From Seriola aureovittata (taxonomy: Eukaryota; Chordata; Actinopteri; Carangiformes; Carangidae), in assembly GCF_021018895.1 (NCBI RefSeq), contig NC_079373.1, positions 18,489,001 through 18,553,000 of the forward strand: 64,000 nt of DNA, given 5' to 3'. Made by a program: the position numbers and the translations under genes. The notes beneath the pieces are model-generated. The model was not told the DNA's origin, did not search any database, and was given only the letters and a program-made list of their open reading frames with translations. This document shows positions 60,673 to 64,000 of this stretch, piece after piece (position 1 is the first letter of the stretch; each line of letters opens with the position of its first letter).

Positions 60673-60969
60673 ATGAGTAGGCAACTGACCAAGCGGTTCT
60701 CTGTCGAAGAGGTTCTGGTCCAGGTTTTTGGACATGATGGACTGAGGACTGAAATTGAACCAGAGACAGAGGAGGATGTCTCGGAAGTGGAAGGCAACAC
60801 AGATTTTGATCCAGACTTTGAGGAGACTGACCAGTCAACAGATGGAGAGGGAGAGGCACCTGAAGAACAGGCACCTGAGGAGACATTCCAGTCCAAGAGT
60901 GGACACTTGCTCTGGTCTTCATCCACCCAGGACAGAGGAAGTAGAGCGAGAGTGGAAAACATCAACATC
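60673..60969 (+). pseudogene. piggyBac transposase, N-terminal fragment
   Basis: The frame begins MSRQLTKRFSVEEVL and continues through a strongly acidic Glu/Asp-rich stretch typical of the N termini of PGBD-type transposases. It reaches the linker with WSSS and a RVENIN segment, which sits just before the conserved transposase domain. An in-frame ATG 30 bases upstream (60643) also exists, but MSR at 60673 is the better start. The frame is broken at about 60970 by the inserted retrotransposon. Confidence 0.75.
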
Positions 60970-61230
60970 ACTCTGGGACGCTCAGATCACAACGTCCTTC
61001 ATTCCAGCAGCTGTCAGACTCCACAACTTCCTGACTATGTGCAAACTTGCACTTTTTCATGTACATATCGTGTGTATTGTGTATATTGTATTATTACTGT
61101 ATATTTGGTATATTTTTGTTGTATATTTCCATATTTCCGATGTTTATTCTATAGATGTTTATTTTCTGCTGTGGTAAATGAATTTACCAATTGTGGGATA
61201 GATAAAGTTAATCTAATCTAATCTAATCTA
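60970..61230 (+). mobile_element. Truncated non-LTR retrotransposon (L2/Jockey-like 3' end) inside the transposase
   Basis: The insertion ends in GGGATAGATAAAGTTAATC and a short (ATCTA)n tail, the 3' structure of many fish L2-type LINEs. One frame reads SFIPAAVRLHN, the usual C-terminal motif just before the 3' UTR of such LINE proteins. The first bases read TLGRSDHN in another frame, which resembles the endonuclease SDH motif of the same kind of protein. That suggests a large internal deletion joining the endonuclease region to the 3' end. No clear target site duplication is visible. Removing the insert lets the piggyBac linker run into TSGPTRYA in frame. Confidence 0.7.
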
Positions 61231-61411
61231 AAGATGACGTCAGGGCCAACACGGTATGCTACATCTCGTGTGGATGACATCAAGTCCAGCTTCCAACCTG
61301 GAGAGAAATTTCGACCTGATATACCTCCAATCCTACATAGGTCTGTTGATTTTAGCAGGAGTATATCACTCAAACAATGAGGCTACAAAAAGTCTGTGGG
61401 ATGCAGAGGGA
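61231..61411 (+). pseudogene. piggyBac transposase, internal fragments with frameshift
   Basis: The first fragment reads TSGPTRYATSRVDDIKSSF (61237-61293). The second, in the next frame, reads YIGLLILAGVYHSNNEATKS and then LWDAEG (ending 61411). Both are conserved parts at the start of the piggyBac transposase domain. Sequence between them is shortened and frame-shifted. Everything after LWDAEG, including the catalytic aspartates and the C-terminal zinc-binding region, is missing. Confidence 0.75.
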
Positions 61412-61565
61412 TCTTTGGTTTTCCATTTATTTTTTACATTACATGTACATTTTGTAATACATTTTCAGTGCCTATTTGTATTTTCACTGCAGTTATTTTA
61501 TGTCTAATTCTATAAATTCATGTTAAACACTACTTTGAGCCATTGTTCACAGCTAAAGAATGTTG

Positions 61566-61571
61566 AATAAA
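61566..61571 (+). terminator. Poly(A) signal of the piggyBac transposase
   Basis: AATAAA lies about 115 bases before the right end of the element, the usual position for a transposase transcript end. Confidence 0.5.
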
Positions 61572-61625
61572 AATTTGGTGGTGAAAAATGGTTTTTGTGC
61601 TAATTTAAGAGCAGTTAAAACAGAC

Positions 61626-61648
61626 CGGTCAATTTTGACCGGGAACAC
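61626..61648 (-). repeat. piggyBac right subterminal inverted repeat
   Basis: This is the inverted partner of 60213-60235. It carries the third GGTCA-N4-TGACC palindrome (61627-61640). Confidence 0.85.
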
Positions 61649-61668
61649 TAAAGTAAGGGGCGGGAGGT

Positions 61669-61684
61669 GAACACGACCGGAGGG
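61669..61684 (-). repeat. piggyBac right terminal inverted repeat
   Basis: These 16 bases end in GGAGGG directly before TTAA (61685-61688) and match the left terminal repeat at 14 positions. Confidence 0.85.
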
Positions 61685-61688
61685 TTAA

Positions 61689-62718
<1,030 letters not shown>

Positions 62719-64000
62719 AAAACACATTTTGCACCTGTATGAATGTGTTTGTGGATCTGTAAATGCAAACCCTTCATTTTACCAACAAAAACAAGAATAT
62801 TTCTTTTGTACATTTCTAATTACCTGCTAGTTCAGTCATATAAAACTGAAAAGAACACAGTATATTCAAAACTGTGTTGAAATGTATTCATGTCCCACGA
62901 GGGGGTGCACAGAGTGCAGCTTGTCTGCCTTTCCTCTGGCGTTGTTTTCTACCCCCTGTGCGGCTACATGGGGGAGAAGCGTGGGCCTGTCATTGTATCC
63001 CAGAAGACACCAGCAGGTTGGCTGTCATGGAGGCTGCTTACATCTACATGATGATATGCACTCAGCAGAGAGTTGACAGACAAAGGGGTTGACCTGGTGG
63101 GGAATCCAACGAGAGTGATTCCTGAGCGACACAAAAGGATAGACTTGAATAACTACAAAGGAATGATAGGGTTCGTATCGGCACAAGTGCACTTTTGAAG
63201 CCACACCGTTCCTTTAGGTTGCATTGGTTTAATGTGCACTGGAAACACAAAAGACGGTGGATGATAAATGGAGGTTTGTGAACCTCAATTTCATCTGTCA
63301 TCTGCTGTTTTTTTCCTCTCCTTTTTGTGCTTTGTTTGATGATTAGCTGTCACTCCTTGGACCATATTTTTTTGGAAATTATTTAGCTCCTTTGATGTTG
63401 AATAATCGTTTTGTTTAAGTCTTCTGTAGCTTTCACTGCTCATTCTAACTCTTCTTCGGTTTATTCCAAACAAAATTATTGTGGCACATTATTGCGGCAC
63501 AAAATGTAAAATACAGGATTCCTTTTACATCAATGCACTTTTAAAGGGGTTTTACACCAATATTTTTAGACATGAAGTTCAGTTTACTCATTATGTGGAG
63601 AACTGCTTAGCTATAAAAACATTTCTTATGGATCCGTGTGATTCCAGTGCATTCATATCTCAATATATTGCACCAAACATGCATTGATATATTACATTTA
63701 CTGATGATCAATTATTAAAATTAAAGTACCTATACTTGCCCAAACCTGCATGCTTTTTTAGTAAGGATTGAACATCCAGATTTGATGAGCTGAAAACATT
63801 TTGTCCAAGTAAAAAAGTGCAACCCTCCTGCTGGATTGATTAAAGGACCCTGGTGGTTTCGCGCCTTCCTGGGAGACTTGGTGGATGAGAGCTTGGCTGT
63901 AAGCCAGGCAGACGTGAGCAAGGTATTTAAAGGAACGAGACATATACTGTACACACATGAGCACACTATGTATAGACAACGGGGGATTATATATTGAAAG
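62719..64000. other. Intron up to the window end, no gene seen
   Basis: This is AT-rich, then mixed, sequence. No BRSK exon 2, other exon or repeat family was recognised. The intron is presumed to continue past the window. Confidence 0.45.

Larger units (their letters stand above)
60026..61684 (+). mobile_element. Degenerate piggyBac-family DNA transposon
   Basis: The ends form 16-bp inverted repeats: CCTTCCTGTCGTGTTC at 60026-60041 and, on the other strand, CCCTCCGGTCGTGTTC at 61669-61684 (14 of 16 match). They are flanked by TTAT (60022-60025) and TTAA (61685-61688), the latter the target preferred by piggyBac transposases. A subterminal inverted repeat pairs 60213-60235 with 61626-61648. 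In order the element holds a (CTCA)n array, a TATA box, transposase fragments split by a retrotransposon insertion, and an AATAAA signal. At about 1.66 kb including the insertion it is too short to code a complete transposase of roughly 550-600 residues. It is therefore internally deleted and dead. Confidence 0.85.

Noticed and set aside
61212..61230. Telomere-like tandem tail
   Set aside because: The unit is ATCTA and not TTAGGG. It is the short 3' tail typical of L2-type LINEs.

Overview
The window looks like a piece of teleost fish chromosome, probably a spiny-rayed (percomorph-like) fish. The evidence is the very high density of (CA/GT)n, (CT/GA)n and other microsatellites, several dispersed repeats of kinds I recognise from many fish genomes, a piggyBac DNA transposon, and a vertebrate-style first exon with 5' UTR and GT splice donor. 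The species cannot be named from the sequence. I see no prokaryotic, viral or organellar genes.

The only host protein-coding sequence I can support is coding exon 1 (6028-6121, + strand) of a BRSK/SAD-family serine/threonine kinase, best matched to brsk2. It encodes the short N-terminal leader and the start of the kinase domain, and it ends at a GT donor inside the glycine-rich loop. A GC-richer, purine-rich 5' UTR and likely promoter lie at about 5640-6027. The promoter has an inverted CCAAT box, an exact TALE (PBX-PREP/MEIS) decamer and a weak REST-like site. The 5' UTR has a possible 12-codon upstream ORF and two AATAAA hexamers. No exon 2 was found downstream, so 6122 to the window end is read as one very large first intron (at least 57.9 kb).

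Region by region: 1-5640 is upstream intergenic DNA with two copies of a roughly 160-bp unnamed dispersed repeat. 5640-6121 is promoter, 5' UTR and exon 1. 6122-64000 is the intron, full of long dinucleotide tracts, with copies of at least three AT-rich or fold-back MITE-like families, a 124-bp perfect CTTCT array and a few microsatellite-poor stretches that could hold enhancers. Near the right end (60026-61684) sits a degenerate piggyBac element with recognisable terminal inverted repeats, a TTAA-like target duplication, transposase fragments and a poly(A) signal. Its transposase reading frame is split by a truncated non-LTR retrotransposon (about 60970-61230). Three GGTCA-N4-TGACC palindromes mark this element. 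A fourth, at 17675-17688, suggests a relic of a related element 43 kb away.

Most long open frames in the window are artefacts of reading through dinucleotide repeats. I found no convincing new multi-gene system. The most useful leads are the promoter architecture, the upstream ORF, the nested transposon and the shared palindromes.
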